64,000 nucleotides of DNA, from positions 2,232,001 to 2,296,000 of the forward strand of contig JAMBOW010000001.1 of assembly GCA_023715865.1 (NCBI GenBank), given 5' to 3'. Below, one piece after another: positions 8,167 through 17,874 of the stretch. The notes under the pieces were generated by a model, which saw only the letters and a list, made by a program, of their open reading frames with translations, made no database searches and was not told the origin of the DNA. The position numbers and the translations under genes are program-made. Positions within the stretch are counted from its first letter, which is position 1, and every line of letters starts with the position of its first letter. The DNA is from Neobacillus mesonae. GTDB taxonomy: Bacteria > Bacillota > Bacilli > Paenibacillales > Paenibacillaceae.

Positions 8167-9894
8167 TTATACTCTACTTTGCTCGCTAAATTGTGCAGTA
8201 TGCAGACGGCTGTAAGGTCCACTCTTTCGAACCAGCTCTTCATGACTGCCTTCCTCCTCAATTCCTTTTGAAGTAACCACGATAATTCTATCCGCATTTT
8301 TAATAGTAGCAAGCCGGTGAGCGATCACCAGGGTTGTTCTGCCTTGTGACAGCTCCGTCAGCGATTGCTGTATCGCAGCCTCAGTCTCCGTATCCAGGGC
8401 AGAGGTTGCCTCATCAAGAATTAGAATTTTTGGATTTTTTAAAAACATTCGTGCAATAGCAATCCGCTGCTTTTGACCTCCCGAAAGCTTAACTCCTCTC
8501 TCGCCGATGACTGTATCCATTCCATCCTGCATCGCTAAAATGGTAGGCTCAAGCTGGGCAAGTCTTGCTGCCTTCCATATTTCATCATCGCTCGCATCCA
8601 ATTTCCCGTAAGCGATATTTTCACGAACCGTGCCCGAGAAGAGGAAAACATCCTGCTGAACAATGCCGATTTGCTTGCGGAGTGAAGCCAGCGTTACCTT
8701 AGATGTATCCGCTCCATCAATTGTAATAGTCCCTTCTGTAGCTTCATAGAACCTTGGAAGCAAGCTGCAGATGGTTGTCTTTCCTGCACCTGAAGGACCT
8801 ACAAATGCTACTGTTTCTCCTGCTTTAATATTGAGATTGATTTTGTTTAATACTTTTGAACCATCATCATAACCGAAAGACACATTCTCATATTTTATGT
8901 TGCCTTCAAAAGCCGGTGCGGTAACTGCATCCCTGCGATCCTGTACGTCAGGCTCCGTATCCAGCAATTCGATGTATCTCTGAAATCCGGCAATGCCTTT
9001 CGGATAACTTTCAATAATGGCATTGATTTTATCAATTGGACGGAAGAACACATTGGTTAACAGCAGGAAGGCTACAAACTGTCCGTAGGTCAATTCCCCT
9101 TGCAAAATAAACCAAGTTCCGCAGATCAGTACAAATAAATTAATGCTCCGTGTCAGCAGGTAGCTTATCGTAATATTTTGCGCCATGATTTTGTAGCTTA
9201 AGAGCTTCGTCAGCCTGAATGCACGGTTATCCTGTTCAAAACGCTTTTTCTCAAAGCCTTCATTAGCAAAAGCCTGAACGACACGAATCCCGCCGACTGT
9301 ATTTTCTACACGAGAATTAAAGTTTGCAATGTTGCCGTACATTTGACGGAAAGCCTTGGTCATCTTCGTATTAAAGTACAGCGCAAGCCAGATGACAATA
9401 GGAACGATAATAAATGTAAGCACCGCAAGCTTCCAGTTGATGTTCAGCATAAGGAGGAATGCCCCGATCAATGTCATGACGGCAATAAATAAATCCTCGG
9501 GACCATGATGGGCCATCTCTCCGATATCCATCAGATCATTCGTGATACGCGACATGAGGTGGCCTGTCTTGTTGTTGTCATAGAATCGGAAGCCCAGCTT
9601 CTGAAGATGATCAAACATGCGGCTCCTCATGTCTGTCTCAATATTAATACCGAGCATATGGCCCCAGTAGGTCACTACAAAGTGAAGAAAAGCAGTAACC
9701 CCATAAATGGCAAGCAGCCCGGAGCAGGCGTAGATAATCGTTTCAAAGTTGCCCTTAGGGAGAAGCTCGTCCACCACATAATTCACTGCGAGAGGAAACC
9801 CTAGTTCCATAAGCCCCGCAATCACCGCACACAAAAAATCAATCGTGAATAGCAGGCGGTACGGCCTGTAATAGGAGAAAAACCTGCGAAGCAT
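8167..9894 (-). CDS. ABC exporter half-transporter (permease fused to ATPase)
   Basis: A 575-residue ABC type I exporter subunit. The N-terminal 310 residues carry about six membrane helices (MLRRFFSYYRPYRLLF start), and the C-terminal nucleotide-binding domain has Walker A GPSGAGKTT, Q-loop IGIVQQDVFLF, signature KLSGGQKQR, Walker B ILILDEATSALD and the switch His in VIAHRLATI. All catalytic residues are present, so it can work as a homodimer. It resembles YgaD of Bacillus, an uncharacterised multidrug-type exporter. The cargo is unknown. It is transcribed alone, with its own terminator. Confidence 0.92.
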   Translation of the reverse strand: MLRRFFSYYRPYRLLFTIDFLCAVIAGLMELGFPLAVNYVVDELLPKGNFETIIYACSGLLAIYGVTAFLHFVVTYWGHMLGINIETDMRSRMFDHLQKLGFRFYDNNKTGHLMSRITNDLMDIGEMAHHGPEDLFIAVMTLIGAFLLMLNINWKLAVLTFIIVPIVIWLALYFNTKMTKAFRQMYGNIANFNSRVENTVGGIRVVQAFANEGFEKKRFEQDNRAFRLTKLLSYKIMAQNITISYLLTRSINLFVLICGTWFILQGELTYGQFVAFLLLTNVFFRPIDKINAIIESYPKGIAGFQRYIELLDTEPDVQDRRDAVTAPAFEGNIKYENVSFGYDDGSKVLNKINLNIKAGETVAFVGPSGAGKTTICSLLPRFYEATEGTITIDGADTSKVTLASLRKQIGIVQQDVFLFSGTVRENIAYGKLDASDDEIWKAARLAQLEPTILAMQDGMDTVIGERGVKLSGGQKQRIAIARMFLKNPKILILDEATSALDTETEAAIQQSLTELSQGRTTLVIAHRLATIKNADRIIVVTSKGIEEEGSHEELVRKSGPYSRLHTAQFSEQSRV

Positions 9895-10203
9895 TTGATC
9901 ACTCTTTTCGGAAGTATTTATAAAATAATATAAATTTTACTATATGAATCCATTTCGTAAAAGATAAAAGCAGCTGATCATATTATAAAATTCAATTTTG
10001 ACTGAATAATTTTGATATGTAAGAAGAAAATAATTCACATCTTTCAGTGCATGAACATACTGGAATACTATGAGGTTATTTTTATAAACTAGACGTTTCA
10101 TTTTCCCTAATTGTGGTAACCTATAATGATTGGTAAATAAGTATGGTTACTAGCCCATCCTTAAGATATAGACGAAAATTTATAAGATAAGGAGGAATGA
10201 TGC
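9895..10203. other. Intergenic region between divergent genes
   Basis: About 310 AT-rich bases between the ABC exporter (minus) and the oxidoreductase (plus). It must hold both promoters. A TATAAT at about 10122 could be the -10 of the plus gene, but no convincing -35 lies 17 bases upstream. AAGGAGGA (10189-10196) is the plus-gene ribosome site. No other feature was seen. Confidence 0.4.
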
Positions 10204-11289
10204 TTGAATCGTACAATTAAAATAGGCATTATCGGCAGCGGAGGAATAGCACGAGCACATGCGGAAGCCTATAAACAAATTGATTACGTTGAGATTGTAG
10301 CTGTCGCTGATATTATACCGGGCAAAGCCGCATTGTTCATTGAACAGACGAATCTTCCTATGGCAAAAGCTTTTGATGATCATCAGCATCTCCTCGAGCT
10401 TGAGCTTGACGGGGTAAGTATTTGTACACCTAATTTCTCTCACCACAGCATTACAATCGACGCCTTGAATGCAGGCAAGCACGTCATGGTAGAAAAGCCG
10501 ATGTCGGTTACACTGGATCAGGGCATTGAAATGGTGGAAACGGCCCAACGTACAGGTAAAATGCTGTCGGTTGGCTTTCAGCCGCGATACGACCCCAACA
10601 TGCAGGCCATTCGCAGTCTGATTCAGGATGGTGTGCTCGGCAAAGTTTACTATGCTGAAGCTGGAGGCGGAAGAAGACGCGGAATGCCTGGCGGCACCTT
10701 TATCCGCAAGGATCTGGCCGGCGCAGGAGCGATGGCTGATATCGGCTGCTACTCACTTGATATGGTCCTTCATGCTCTCGGTTATCCCAAACCTCTCACC
10801 GTATCCGCCTATACCTCAAATTATTTTGGAACGAATCCCAAATACCATCCTGAGTCGAATATGTTCAATGTTGAGGATTTTGGTGCAGCTATGGTAAGAC
10901 TGGAAGGCGACATTTTACTCAGCTATAAAATTTCATGGGCGATGCATATGGACACATTGGGACCAACGATGTTCCTCGGGACAGATGCAGGCATGAAGGT
11001 GACACCTGCAGGAAGCGGTCCTTGGAGCGGAGGATGGGAAGGACGTGTAGGCAGTATGACACTGTACCACGACATCGCGGGACATCAAACAGAAAGCCCG
11101 CTTCCGATTCAGCATCATCAGATTAACCTGTTCCACGCCAAAGTATTTGATTACGCTGAAGCGATTCAAAAGCGCCTTCCGGCACCGATTCCCGGCGAGC
11201 AGATTTTATACAATCAAGCGATTATTGACGGTGTGCTGCGCTCCTCAGCAGCAAAAAAAGAAGTAGAAATTGTCATCCCGGATTTCTGA
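10204..11289 (+). CDS. Gfo/Idh/MocA family NAD(P)-dependent oxidoreductase
   Basis: A 361-residue sugar- or inositol-type dehydrogenase. The Rossmann motif is GIIGSGGIARAHAEAY near residue 7, the family EKP motif is VEKPMS near 100, and the C-terminal GFO_IDH_MocA_C-like sheet domain follows, with the catalytic-region Lys and Asp/His typical of the fold (GAGAMADIGCYSLDMVLH). The start is TTG 10204, seven bases after AAGGAGGA; the two overlapping ATG triplets at 10197 and 10200 are out of frame. The substrate cannot be assigned. It stands alone and ends at a terminator. Confidence 0.9.
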   Translation: MNRTIKIGIIGSGGIARAHAEAYKQIDYVEIVAVADIIPGKAALFIEQTNLPMAKAFDDHQHLLELELDGVSICTPNFSHHSITIDALNAGKHVMVEKPMSVTLDQGIEMVETAQRTGKMLSVGFQPRYDPNMQAIRSLIQDGVLGKVYYAEAGGGRRRGMPGGTFIRKDLAGAGAMADIGCYSLDMVLHALGYPKPLTVSAYTSNYFGTNPKYHPESNMFNVEDFGAAMVRLEGDILLSYKISWAMHMDTLGPTMFLGTDAGMKVTPAGSGPWSGGWEGRVGSMTLYHDIAGHQTESPLPIQHHQINLFHAKVFDYAEAIQKRLPAPIPGEQILYNQAIIDGVLRSSAAKKEVEIVIPDF

Positions 11290-11301
11290 TGATGATATTG
11301 T

Positions 11302-11337
11302 AAGCCTTGTTCTCCTGATGAGGACAAGGCTTTTTTA
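11302..11337 (+). terminator. Terminator after the oxidoreductase gene
   Basis: AAGCCTTGT and ACAAGGCTT form a 9-bp stem extended by TCT/AGG-type pairs around a short loop and followed by TTTTTT. Confidence 0.88.
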
Positions 11338-11413
11338 ATTCTTTCCAACGGTGCAGTTCTATTATATTCTTGATAGATGATTATTTTATACGAACGATAA
11401 AGGAGCGATAATA

Positions 11414-11959
11414 ATGTCATCTTCTACTGCTTTAATGATCATCGATGTCCAAAATGCTATGTTCTCCTATCCGGATTTATCGCTATACCGCGGGGAGCAG
11501 GTGCTTAATAACATTCAGCAGCTCCTGCAAAAAGCCCGAGAAGAGCAGGTGCCTGTCGTATACATACAGCACACCAGCCAAGTAGATGACGAGTACAGCG
11601 AAGGTTTACCGACATGGCATATTCACCCCAGTGTTGCCCCGCTGCCAAGTGAAACGATCGTTAGAAAGGCAACCTGGGACGCCTTTTATCAAACAGAATT
11701 AGAAGACAAACTTAACGAGCTTGGCATTACAAAGCTCGTCATTGTGGGAATGCAGACGGAGTTTTGCCTGGATACGACTTCACGCTCTGCTTACAGTCAC
11801 GGTTATCACGAAAATATACTGATTTCGGATGCTCACAGCACATTCGATAGTAAGGTGCTCACCGGAGAAGATATTGTCAGTCACCATAATCATATGCTTG
11901 GAGGGCGTTTCGTTCGGCTGAAGAAGACGCAAGAGGTGCTGGAGAACGGGTTCATCTAA
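11414..11959 (+). CDS. Isochorismatase-family cysteine hydrolase
   Basis: A 181-residue cytosolic hydrolase with the family triad: Asp in MIIDVQNAMF (near 10), Lys in IVRKATWDAFY (near 84) and Cys in GMQTEFCLDTT (near 118). This fold includes nicotinamidases, isochorismatases and carbamoyl/amide hydrolases. The sequence alone does not choose among them, and no siderophore or NAD gene is adjacent. AAGGAG precedes ATG 11414 by 8 bases. Terminators flank it on both sides, so it is monocistronic. Confidence 0.9.
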   Translation: MSSSTALMIIDVQNAMFSYPDLSLYRGEQVLNNIQQLLQKAREEQVPVVYIQHTSQVDDEYSEGLPTWHIHPSVAPLPSETIVRKATWDAFYQTELEDKLNELGITKLVIVGMQTEFCLDTTSRSAYSHGYHENILISDAHSTFDSKVLTGEDIVSHHNHMLGGRFVRLKKTQEVLENGFI

Positions 11960-11966
11960 TACACGT

Positions 11967-12012
11967 AAAAAAACGAACTCATTCCATTAATGGGATGAGT
12001 TCGTTTTAATTT
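11967..12012. terminator. Strong bidirectional terminator
   Basis: AAAACGAACTCATTCC and GGGATGAGTTCGTTTT pair perfectly over 16 bp around a six-base loop, with A-rich and T-rich flanks. It separates the isochorismatase gene from the convergent DUF4179 gene. Confidence 0.92.
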
Positions 12013-13485
12013 TTATTTTATCAGTACTGACCATTCCGGGTCCTTATATCGTTTATCTACTATTTCCCTCACCAGAGTAAGCTCGTCCGGAATACGGTCT
12101 AGCCCCTGAATCCGGAATTCGAAATACTGCTGACTGATACGATCTCCCATGCCGATCTTCCCTTCTTTCCAACTGTCAGCCATTGTATTAAATGTTGAAT
12201 AGGCTCCTCGCTTACTTATATCATACGGATTGCCTGCGGAATCATATGCTTTCCATTCCTCATAATTAATTTCATTTTCTAACTCACCATTCAAATAGAC
12301 CGTTGTTTCGTATGATCCGTCCCCTTTTTGTGATTTCTCTAGTGATGTCCCTACAACCTCCAGTGTGTCGTCCAGCAGAGTATAGACCTTAGGTTCCGTC
12401 AGCTCCGCCGGCTTGAAGGCAAACTTGCTGCCGTCCATCTCCGCGACCGAGTAACCATCCAGTACAAATCGGTACGGTTCATTCTCGGGTAAATATTTAA
12501 AAGTATAGCTCCAGTGCTTTTTCCCTTTCCCAATCACTCTTTGATCTGATGTCATCAGACTGTCCATGTAACCCAATTTTCTCGGATTAACCGAATGAAT
12601 CTCTTCTCCTTCCATGGTTTCGAAATGAAAGCTCAGCTTCTGCTTCTCCCATAAACCACCCGGGGATCTTGCAAGCGCCGCATCATCCAATTCAGTCTCA
12701 AGTTCAAAACGCACGCCCTGCACCATTCTTGTCAGACTTTTTAATGTAACTGTCATTCCATGCGGTGTTGTGTAACTGCCGGACAAAGCTTGTACTTTTG
12801 TTTGCTTGTTTGCTTCTTTCATATCGATATCAAAGCTAAAGTCCCAATTCCCCTCTAACTGAGGCTCATCACTTCGGCCCAGAGCTCCAATCTTTCCTTC
12901 AATTGTAATTTTATCGGTCTGCAAAGGCTCTCTGAAGAAAGCCACCATATAATAGAAATCATTCGTATACCCCATATCATACATGGTGCCTACTGCGTTA
13001 CCTTTGTCATCTTTAATTATAATCTCATTTGGGCCTGTAAGGACCAGCTTATCACGATCATGCTTCCCTTTCTTATTAAAAAGCTGAAGAGCAACCGTCA
13101 CTCGGGTAGGGTCGGCAACTGCTTCATCAATAATCAGCGTGTATCCCTCGTCCTTCACTTTAATATGAGGATCATGCACTAGCCCCAGTTCCTGTGCCCG
13201 CAGAAGCCCGATATCCGGATTGTCCTTGGCAAATAAGGACCTGAACATTTCAGCAAATGTCGGCACTGTATAGATGGACACCGCACTTAGAATTAACAAG
13301 AGAGCTGCAACTGCCATTCCCCATTTCCATCGTTTATAAGGAGCTCTTTTTATAACATGCTGTTCAGGAAGTGAGGTGAGTGTATGCTCAACCGCCAGAT
13401 GTATTGAATCAGGGATGATCATTTCGTCTGCTTTGGACTTTAGTACTTGTTTGAGCTCGCGGTCAACTGGATTATGATAGTTCAT
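12013..13485 (-). CDS. DUF4179 membrane protein, putative anti-sigma factor
   Basis: A 490-residue protein with a cytoplasmic N-terminus of about 58 residues, one membrane helix (WGMAVAALLLILSAVSIYTV) and a large outer part with the DUF4179 region after the helix. An upstream start seven codons earlier is possible, but AAGGAGGAG (13491-13499) is placed for ATG 13485. The gene overlaps the ECF sigma gene by 14 bases, indicating coupled translation. DUF4179 proteins paired with ECF sigma factors are generally taken to be their anti-sigma factors. This is inferred from position and topology; no zinc anti-sigma motif (HxxxCxxC) is visible. Confidence 0.82.
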   Translation of the reverse strand: MNYHNPVDRELKQVLKSKADEMIIPDSIHLAVEHTLTSLPEQHVIKRAPYKRWKWGMAVAALLLILSAVSIYTVPTFAEMFRSLFAKDNPDIGLLRAQELGLVHDPHIKVKDEGYTLIIDEAVADPTRVTVALQLFNKKGKHDRDKLVLTGPNEIIIKDDKGNAVGTMYDMGYTNDFYYMVAFFREPLQTDKITIEGKIGALGRSDEPQLEGNWDFSFDIDMKEANKQTKVQALSGSYTTPHGMTVTLKSLTRMVQGVRFELETELDDAALARSPGGLWEKQKLSFHFETMEGEEIHSVNPRKLGYMDSLMTSDQRVIGKGKKHWSYTFKYLPENEPYRFVLDGYSVAEMDGSKFAFKPAELTEPKVYTLLDDTLEVVGTSLEKSQKGDGSYETTVYLNGELENEINYEEWKAYDSAGNPYDISKRGAYSTFNTMADSWKEGKIGMGDRISQQYFEFRIQGLDRIPDELTLVREIVDKRYKDPEWSVLIK

Positions 13486-13999
13486 ATTTGGCTCCTCCTT
13501 CCCCAAGGACGTGCTCGGTTAATTGTTGTCTAGCCCTAAATAGACGGGATTTCACTGTGCCTTCGGATATTTCAAGCACTTTAGATATTTCCTTAACCGG
13601 CAAATCCTCAATATAAAAAAGCGTAACGATGGTCTGAAGCTGCTCATCCAATTGGTCAATGATCTCAAACAGCTCAATTTGCTCGTAATCCCCCTTGTAT
13701 GATGACTTCCTCATATCGTAAGGAACGGGGTATATCTGTTTCTTTTTTCTAATCAGCCGATTGCACTCATTAATCAAAATTCGAATAATCCATGTCTTAA
13801 AATAAGCGGGCTCTTTCAGCGTATGTATACTGGAAAAAGCTTTTGCGATGGTCTCTTGGATTGCATCTGCACAATCTTCATCCTGTTTGACGATTGATTT
13901 GGCTATAACATATAAGCTCTGCTGAACAGCTCGTATTAAACAAACGAAGGCTTCCTTATCCCCTTCTCGTGCAAGTACTGCTTTTTCTGCAAAATCCAC
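13472..13999 (-). CDS. ECF-type RNA polymerase sigma factor
   Basis: A 175-residue sigma factor with only regions 2 and 4. Region 2 includes DAIQETIAKAFSSIHTL and FKTWIIRILINECNRL (about 46-83). Region 4 has the helix-turn-helix LPVKEISKVLEISEGTVKSR near 132. It most resembles the ECF groups paired with DUF4179 anti-sigma proteins in Bacillales. The ribosome site AAAGGGG is 11 bases from the ATG, a little far. Autoregulation from the region 14000-14098 is likely for this class, but I could not identify the promoter. Confidence 0.92.
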   Translation of the reverse strand: MDFAEKAVLAREGDKEAFVCLIRAVQQSLYVIAKSIVKQDEDCADAIQETIAKAFSSIHTLKEPAYFKTWIIRILINECNRLIRKKKQIYPVPYDMRKSSYKGDYEQIELFEIIDQLDEQLQTIVTLFYIEDLPVKEISKVLEISEGTVKSRLFRARQQLTEHVLGEGGAKYELS

Positions 14000-14098
14000 G
14001 CATGGGTCCCCTTTCTACTCAGGCTTTATTGATTAGATCATCCATAACTTGATCTGGTTCATTAAAAAAGAAAATAGTATGTCCTTTCATGTGAGCAA

Positions 14099-14130
14099 AC
14101 AAAAAAACACGCCCTATTTAAAGGACGTGC
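14099..14130 (-). terminator. Terminator of the YvbK-like acetyltransferase gene
   Basis: CACGCCC and GGACGTG form a 7-bp stem (one G-U pair on the minus strand) with an A-rich loop. TTTTTTT follows on the minus strand. Confidence 0.75.
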
Positions 14131-14160
14131 TGCAGCCGTTTTAATTTCATAGTACTAATA

Positions 14161-14619
14161 TTACAAATCCATCGCCAGCCGAATCATATCCACACAAGGT
14201 ATCCCGTTCTCGATAATCTCCTCATCGTAATGTCTTACGAAGAAATCTCGATCAATGCCTGTAATCCGGAAGCCCATCCGCTGATACAAACCTAATTGTG
14301 CAAGGCTTGAATTTCCTGTGCCAATCTCGAGCGTTACCGCCCCCTGATGCTTTGCGTGTTCTATGACATGTTTAATTAAAGCCTTGCCGATACCCTGGCC
14401 CTGCCAGCTCTCCGTCACAGCGATATTTACAATTTCAAATGTTCCAGGCCTGGTATGTAACAGGACGCTTACACCAACAACCTCTTGATCTATCAGGGCA
14501 ACGTGAACAGATCCACGGTGGATATACTCCTTAACCACATTCCTGGAAGGATCGGCAAGCAGTAAAATATCATAAGGAATAGGCTCTTGTTTCTGCAGCG
14601 GACGAATATCGAAATCCAT
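14161..14619 (-). CDS. GNAT N-acetyltransferase, YvbK-like
   Basis: A 152-residue acetyltransferase. The acetyl-CoA loop is ESWQGQGIGKALIKHV near residue 80, preceded by the beta-4 strand FEIVNIAVTE and followed by GLYQRMGFR near 117. The N-terminus (IRPLQKQEPIPYDILLLADPS) resembles YvbK of Bacillus subtilis. The acceptor is unknown. It lies 55 bases past a DinB-family gene on the same strand and may be cotranscribed with it. Confidence 0.88.
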   Translation of the reverse strand: MDFDIRPLQKQEPIPYDILLLADPSRNVVKEYIHRGSVHVALIDQEVVGVSVLLHTRPGTFEIVNIAVTESWQGQGIGKALIKHVIEHAKHQGAVTLEIGTGNSSLAQLGLYQRMGFRITGIDRDFFVRHYDEEIIENGIPCVDMIRLAMDL

Positions 14620-14674
14620 GCTGTTCCCCCTCGGTGCAGTCTGTCATGCTCTTATTAATTCGACACACAGCACC

Positions 14675-15154
14675 CTATGCTTCAAGCTGGTGCATGGCTT
14701 CAAGCTGTTTCATATGATGACGATCATGCCATATAAAGTCTTCGACATAGCTTTGAACAGTAAACGGATTATCGTCAAGACCTTTATACTCATAACTCCA
14801 ATCCTCATGAACCAAGTCATATAAACTTCTAACAATTAATTCCCTATATTTCAGCGTTTCCTGAACAAGCTCCTCTGTGGAGATCGTATGTGCATATTCG
14901 CGTGCCGCTTCATTGAACACATCATAGTCCAAATGCTGAATATGGACCCGATGCTTCTCACCTGAGGCTATAAGCGAAATAGCTCCTTCCCAGAAATAAC
15001 GATCCCATCTCATGACATGGCAGACCATTTCACGAGCCGTCCATTTGCCTTCCTCAATCGGCTGATCCCAAGGCGTGTTCTCCTGCATGCTCCAATTACG
15101 AAGCCAATGATGCCATTCATGAAACGATGCAATTAAAGAATTCTTTTGTACCAT
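14675..15154 (-). CDS. DinB-family protein
   Basis: A 159-residue four-helix DinB-like protein. GKWTAREMVCHVMRWDRYFWEG near residue 37 and HDRHHMKQLEAM near the end supply the histidines expected to bind a divalent metal. A start 12 codons upstream exists but has no ribosome site, whereas GGGAGC stands 7 bases before ATG 15154, so the shorter form is preferred. DinB proteins are thiol-dependent transferases or uncharacterised metal enzymes. It is the second of two DinB-fold genes in the window, and a third exists as a remnant at 35108. Confidence 0.85.
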   Translation of the reverse strand: MVQKNSLIASFHEWHHWLRNWSMQENTPWDQPIEEGKWTAREMVCHVMRWDRYFWEGAISLIASGEKHRVHIQHLDYDVFNEAAREYAHTISTEELVQETLKYRELIVRSLYDLVHEDWSYEYKGLDDNPFTVQSYVEDFIWHDRHHMKQLEAMHQLEA

Positions 15155-15248
15155 ATTCACAGCTCCCAACTCCTCTTCCCTGAGAATCAAGCGAATACCG
15201 AAATAATATAGAAGAGATAATTCGTCAAAAAAAGATGGGTTCCTGCTT

Positions 15249-16322
15249 TTATTTCATTTCTGCCCGCCTAATAACTTCGATAATTTCCATCATTGCATCA
15301 GGATGTTCGTAAGACAGCATGTTCCGAGTATACGTTTCTTTATTTCTATCAAGATCCTGTACAGCCTCCAGCAGCGAGGCACCTGTTAGCTCCTCAGACC
15401 GCAGAACTTTGGCGAAACCCAAAGCCTCAAAGGAACGTGCATTGATAATTTGATCTCCACGGCTCACCTTCTCGGAAAGCGGGATCAGCAGCATTGGCTT
15501 TTGCAATGTCAAAAATTCAAAGATGGAGTTGGAGCCGGCTCTGGAAATGACTAAATCGGCTGCAGCCATAAGGTCTGGCAATTCATCCTGCACATATTCA
15601 AATGCTTGATATCCGCTCGATACATCCACATGTTTTTTCTGTCCTTTTCCACAAATGTGAATGATTTGATAATACTTCGTCAGCTCTGGGATAATACTGT
15701 ACAATGCATCATTCATATTCTTGGCACCAAGACTCCCGCCCATGAACAGCAGCACGGGGGTGTTCTGATTAAAGCCCAGCAGGCTTCTCCCCCGCTCCCC
15801 ATTCCCTTCTCGGAGCTCCTGCCGGACCATCGCCCCTACGTGCACTGCCTTTTGCTTGGGCAGGTGCCTTGCTGCTTCTTCAAAAGTCGTACATATATAA
15901 TCGGCAAAAGGAAGGGCAATGCGATTTGCAAGTCCAGGAGTCAAATCCGACTCGTGCACTACAACGGGTATGCTCAGCATTCTCGCAGCAAGCACTACAG
16001 GTACGGATACGAATCCCCCTTTTGAAAATACAACGCCGGGTTTAACTTTTTTCAAATATCGATATGCATCCTGCACTCCCTTTAATACTCTGAAGGAGTC
16101 CTTTACATTCTCTACACTGATATAACGACGAAGCTTTCCTGTGGCAATACCTTTATATTTCACACCCTGTACCTGGCCGACCAGCTCGGCTTCAATGCCT
16201 TGCCGTGATCCAATATAATGAACGCTGTATCCCTGCTCCTGATAATGTGGAATCAACGCCAAATTAACGGTTACGTGGCCTGCTGAACCGCCGCCGGTAA
16301 ATACGATTTTCTTAGGCCTCAT
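15249..16322 (-). CDS. murG: MurG, UDP-GlcNAc:undecaprenyl-PP-MurNAc-pentapeptide GlcNAc transferase
   Basis: A 357-residue GT28 glycosyltransferase making lipid II at the inner face of the membrane. The N-terminal glycine-rich lipid-acceptor loop is FTGGGSAGHV near residue 10, and a second glycine loop LFMGGSLGAKN is near 190. The donor-binding region contains ISRAGSNSIFEFLTLQKP near 263. Unlike the division-cluster murG of many bacteria, it stands alone here. Bacillales such as B. cereus can carry two murG-like genes, so this may be a second copy. The divergent neighbour starts at 16442. Confidence 0.92.
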   Translation of the reverse strand: MRPKKIVFTGGGSAGHVTVNLALIPHYQEQGYSVHYIGSRQGIEAELVGQVQGVKYKGIATGKLRRYISVENVKDSFRVLKGVQDAYRYLKKVKPGVVFSKGGFVSVPVVLAARMLSIPVVVHESDLTPGLANRIALPFADYICTTFEEAARHLPKQKAVHVGAMVRQELREGNGERGRSLLGFNQNTPVLLFMGGSLGAKNMNDALYSIIPELTKYYQIIHICGKGQKKHVDVSSGYQAFEYVQDELPDLMAAADLVISRAGSNSIFEFLTLQKPMLLIPLSEKVSRGDQIINARSFEALGFAKVLRSEELTGASLLEAVQDLDRNKETYTRNMLSYEHPDAMMEIIEVIRRAEMK

Positions 16323-16441
16323 AAAACAACTCTCCTGTCACATTGCGTTAAGCCGCAGTTTATTAGATAATAAGCACGATGATCTGACTTGTCAAAATGT
16401 GCAATCGTAATCGACAGTCTCGTAAGAAAGTAGGGAAAATG

Positions 16442-17632
16442 ATGGATACTAACCAAAATAATCATCCTCTTGATCAAAGAATCGAACGCCGACATACGAG
16501 TTCCGTTAAATGGAACGGATTAAAGCCTTTTTTTGGCGCTCCTGATGCAATACCGCTGTGGGTTGCGGATATGGATTTCCCCGCGCCTGAACCTGTTCTC
16601 AAAGCACTTCGGGAAATTGTAGATCATGGTATTCTAGGTTATGCAATGCCTGCCGCTTCGTACAATGAGTCTATTACGGCTTGGATGGAGAAGCGTCATG
16701 GATGGAAAGTAGACCCCGAGTGGCTCGTATTCACTCCAGGCATTGTCCCTGCTTTAAACATAGCAGTCGAAGCTTTCACAGAACCCGGAGACAAAATTAT
16801 CATTCAGCCTCCAGTATATGGCCCTTTCCATAAACTTGCTAAAGCGCACGGCAGAGAACTGATTGAAAATCCGCTTATTCTCGAGCAGAACGACTATAAG
16901 ATGGATCTCGATCACCTCGATCAGGTCGCCTCACAGGATGGAGTAAAGCTGATCGTTCTGTGCAGCCCTCACAACCCTGTAGGTCGAGTATGGAGCCGTG
17001 AAGAGCTAAGCGCTGTGATGGAAATTGCAGCGAAGAACGACATCGTGGTCATATCCGATGAGATCCATTCCGATCTCGTATTTGAGAAAGGGAAGCATAC
17101 TCCTTATGCTTGCATCTCCGAGGAAGCCAAAATGCATTCCATGATCTGCACAGCCGCCAGCAAAACCTTTAATATTGCAGGACTGCATACGTCCAGCGTC
17201 ATCATTGCAAATGATAAGCTGCGTCTGAAGTTCAAAAAAATTATTGAGAAGCACGCTATGGGTTCAACGAATATCTTTGGCCTTGCTGGAACTGAAGCTG
17301 CTTATCGTGAAGGTGAGCCATGGCTCGAAAGCACACTTGAATATATTTACGGAAACTTGGAATATGTCACAAATTACTTTAAGACTTATCTGCCGGAATG
17401 CATTGTTACTCTTCCGGAAGCAACCTATCTGCTGTGGATCGACTTCCGGAATTTGGGCATGGAGCATAAAGAGCTGTTTGACTTTCTCGTCCAAAAGGCA
17501 GGGCTCGTATTTAGCAGCGGAACGGATTTTGGTACGGAAGGCGAAGGCTTTATGCGAATGAACGTTGCTTGTCCTCGAAGCATGCTTGAAGAGGCCATGC
17601 AGCAATTGCACAAGGCGATTCGCGAACGATAA
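16442..17632 (+). CDS. MalY/PatB-family PLP C-S lyase (cystathionine beta-lyase type)
   Basis: A 396-residue fold-type I PLP enzyme. The N-terminal signature IPLWVADMDFPAPEPV near residue 38 and GYAMPAAS define the MalY/PatB branch. NPVGRVWSREEL, VISDEIHSDLVF and the PLP lysine in ASKTFNIAGLH follow. The open frame extends further up, but AGGG at 16432-16435 suits the ATG at 16442 (the one at 16439 is also possible). It probably cleaves cystathionine or cysteine-like substrates to pyruvate, ammonia and a thiol. It is followed by a strong terminator. Confidence 0.9.
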   Translation: MDTNQNNHPLDQRIERRHTSSVKWNGLKPFFGAPDAIPLWVADMDFPAPEPVLKALREIVDHGILGYAMPAASYNESITAWMEKRHGWKVDPEWLVFTPGIVPALNIAVEAFTEPGDKIIIQPPVYGPFHKLAKAHGRELIENPLILEQNDYKMDLDHLDQVASQDGVKLIVLCSPHNPVGRVWSREELSAVMEIAAKNDIVVISDEIHSDLVFEKGKHTPYACISEEAKMHSMICTAASKTFNIAGLHTSSVIIANDKLRLKFKKIIEKHAMGSTNIFGLAGTEAAYREGEPWLESTLEYIYGNLEYVTNYFKTYLPECIVTLPEATYLLWIDFRNLGMEHKELFDFLVQKAGLVFSSGTDFGTEGEGFMRMNVACPRSMLEEAMQQLHKAIRER

Positions 17633-17645
17633 GCATTCAAACATA

Positions 17646-17692
17646 AAGAGAGTTCCCATCATCTTGATAAAGATCATGGGTGCTCTCTTTTT
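17646..17692 (+). terminator. Terminator after the C-S lyase gene
   Basis: AGAGAG-N2-CCCATCATCTT pairs with AAGATCATGGGTGCTCTCT (a few mismatches) around GATA, followed by TTTTT. Confidence 0.85.
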
Positions 17693-17874
17693 CTATGTCT
17701 GCCAAGGATTTATTTTACATAATCCATAAATAAATAACACAATTTTGCCTGTATATCACTTTTTTGCATCCACGATCCCTCACTAAACCACATAAACACT
17801 ATCTATAGCAGATTATTTCATGGTTTTTTCTGTACTCAGCAAATATTTACATTAAGTTTATTTAAAACAAAATA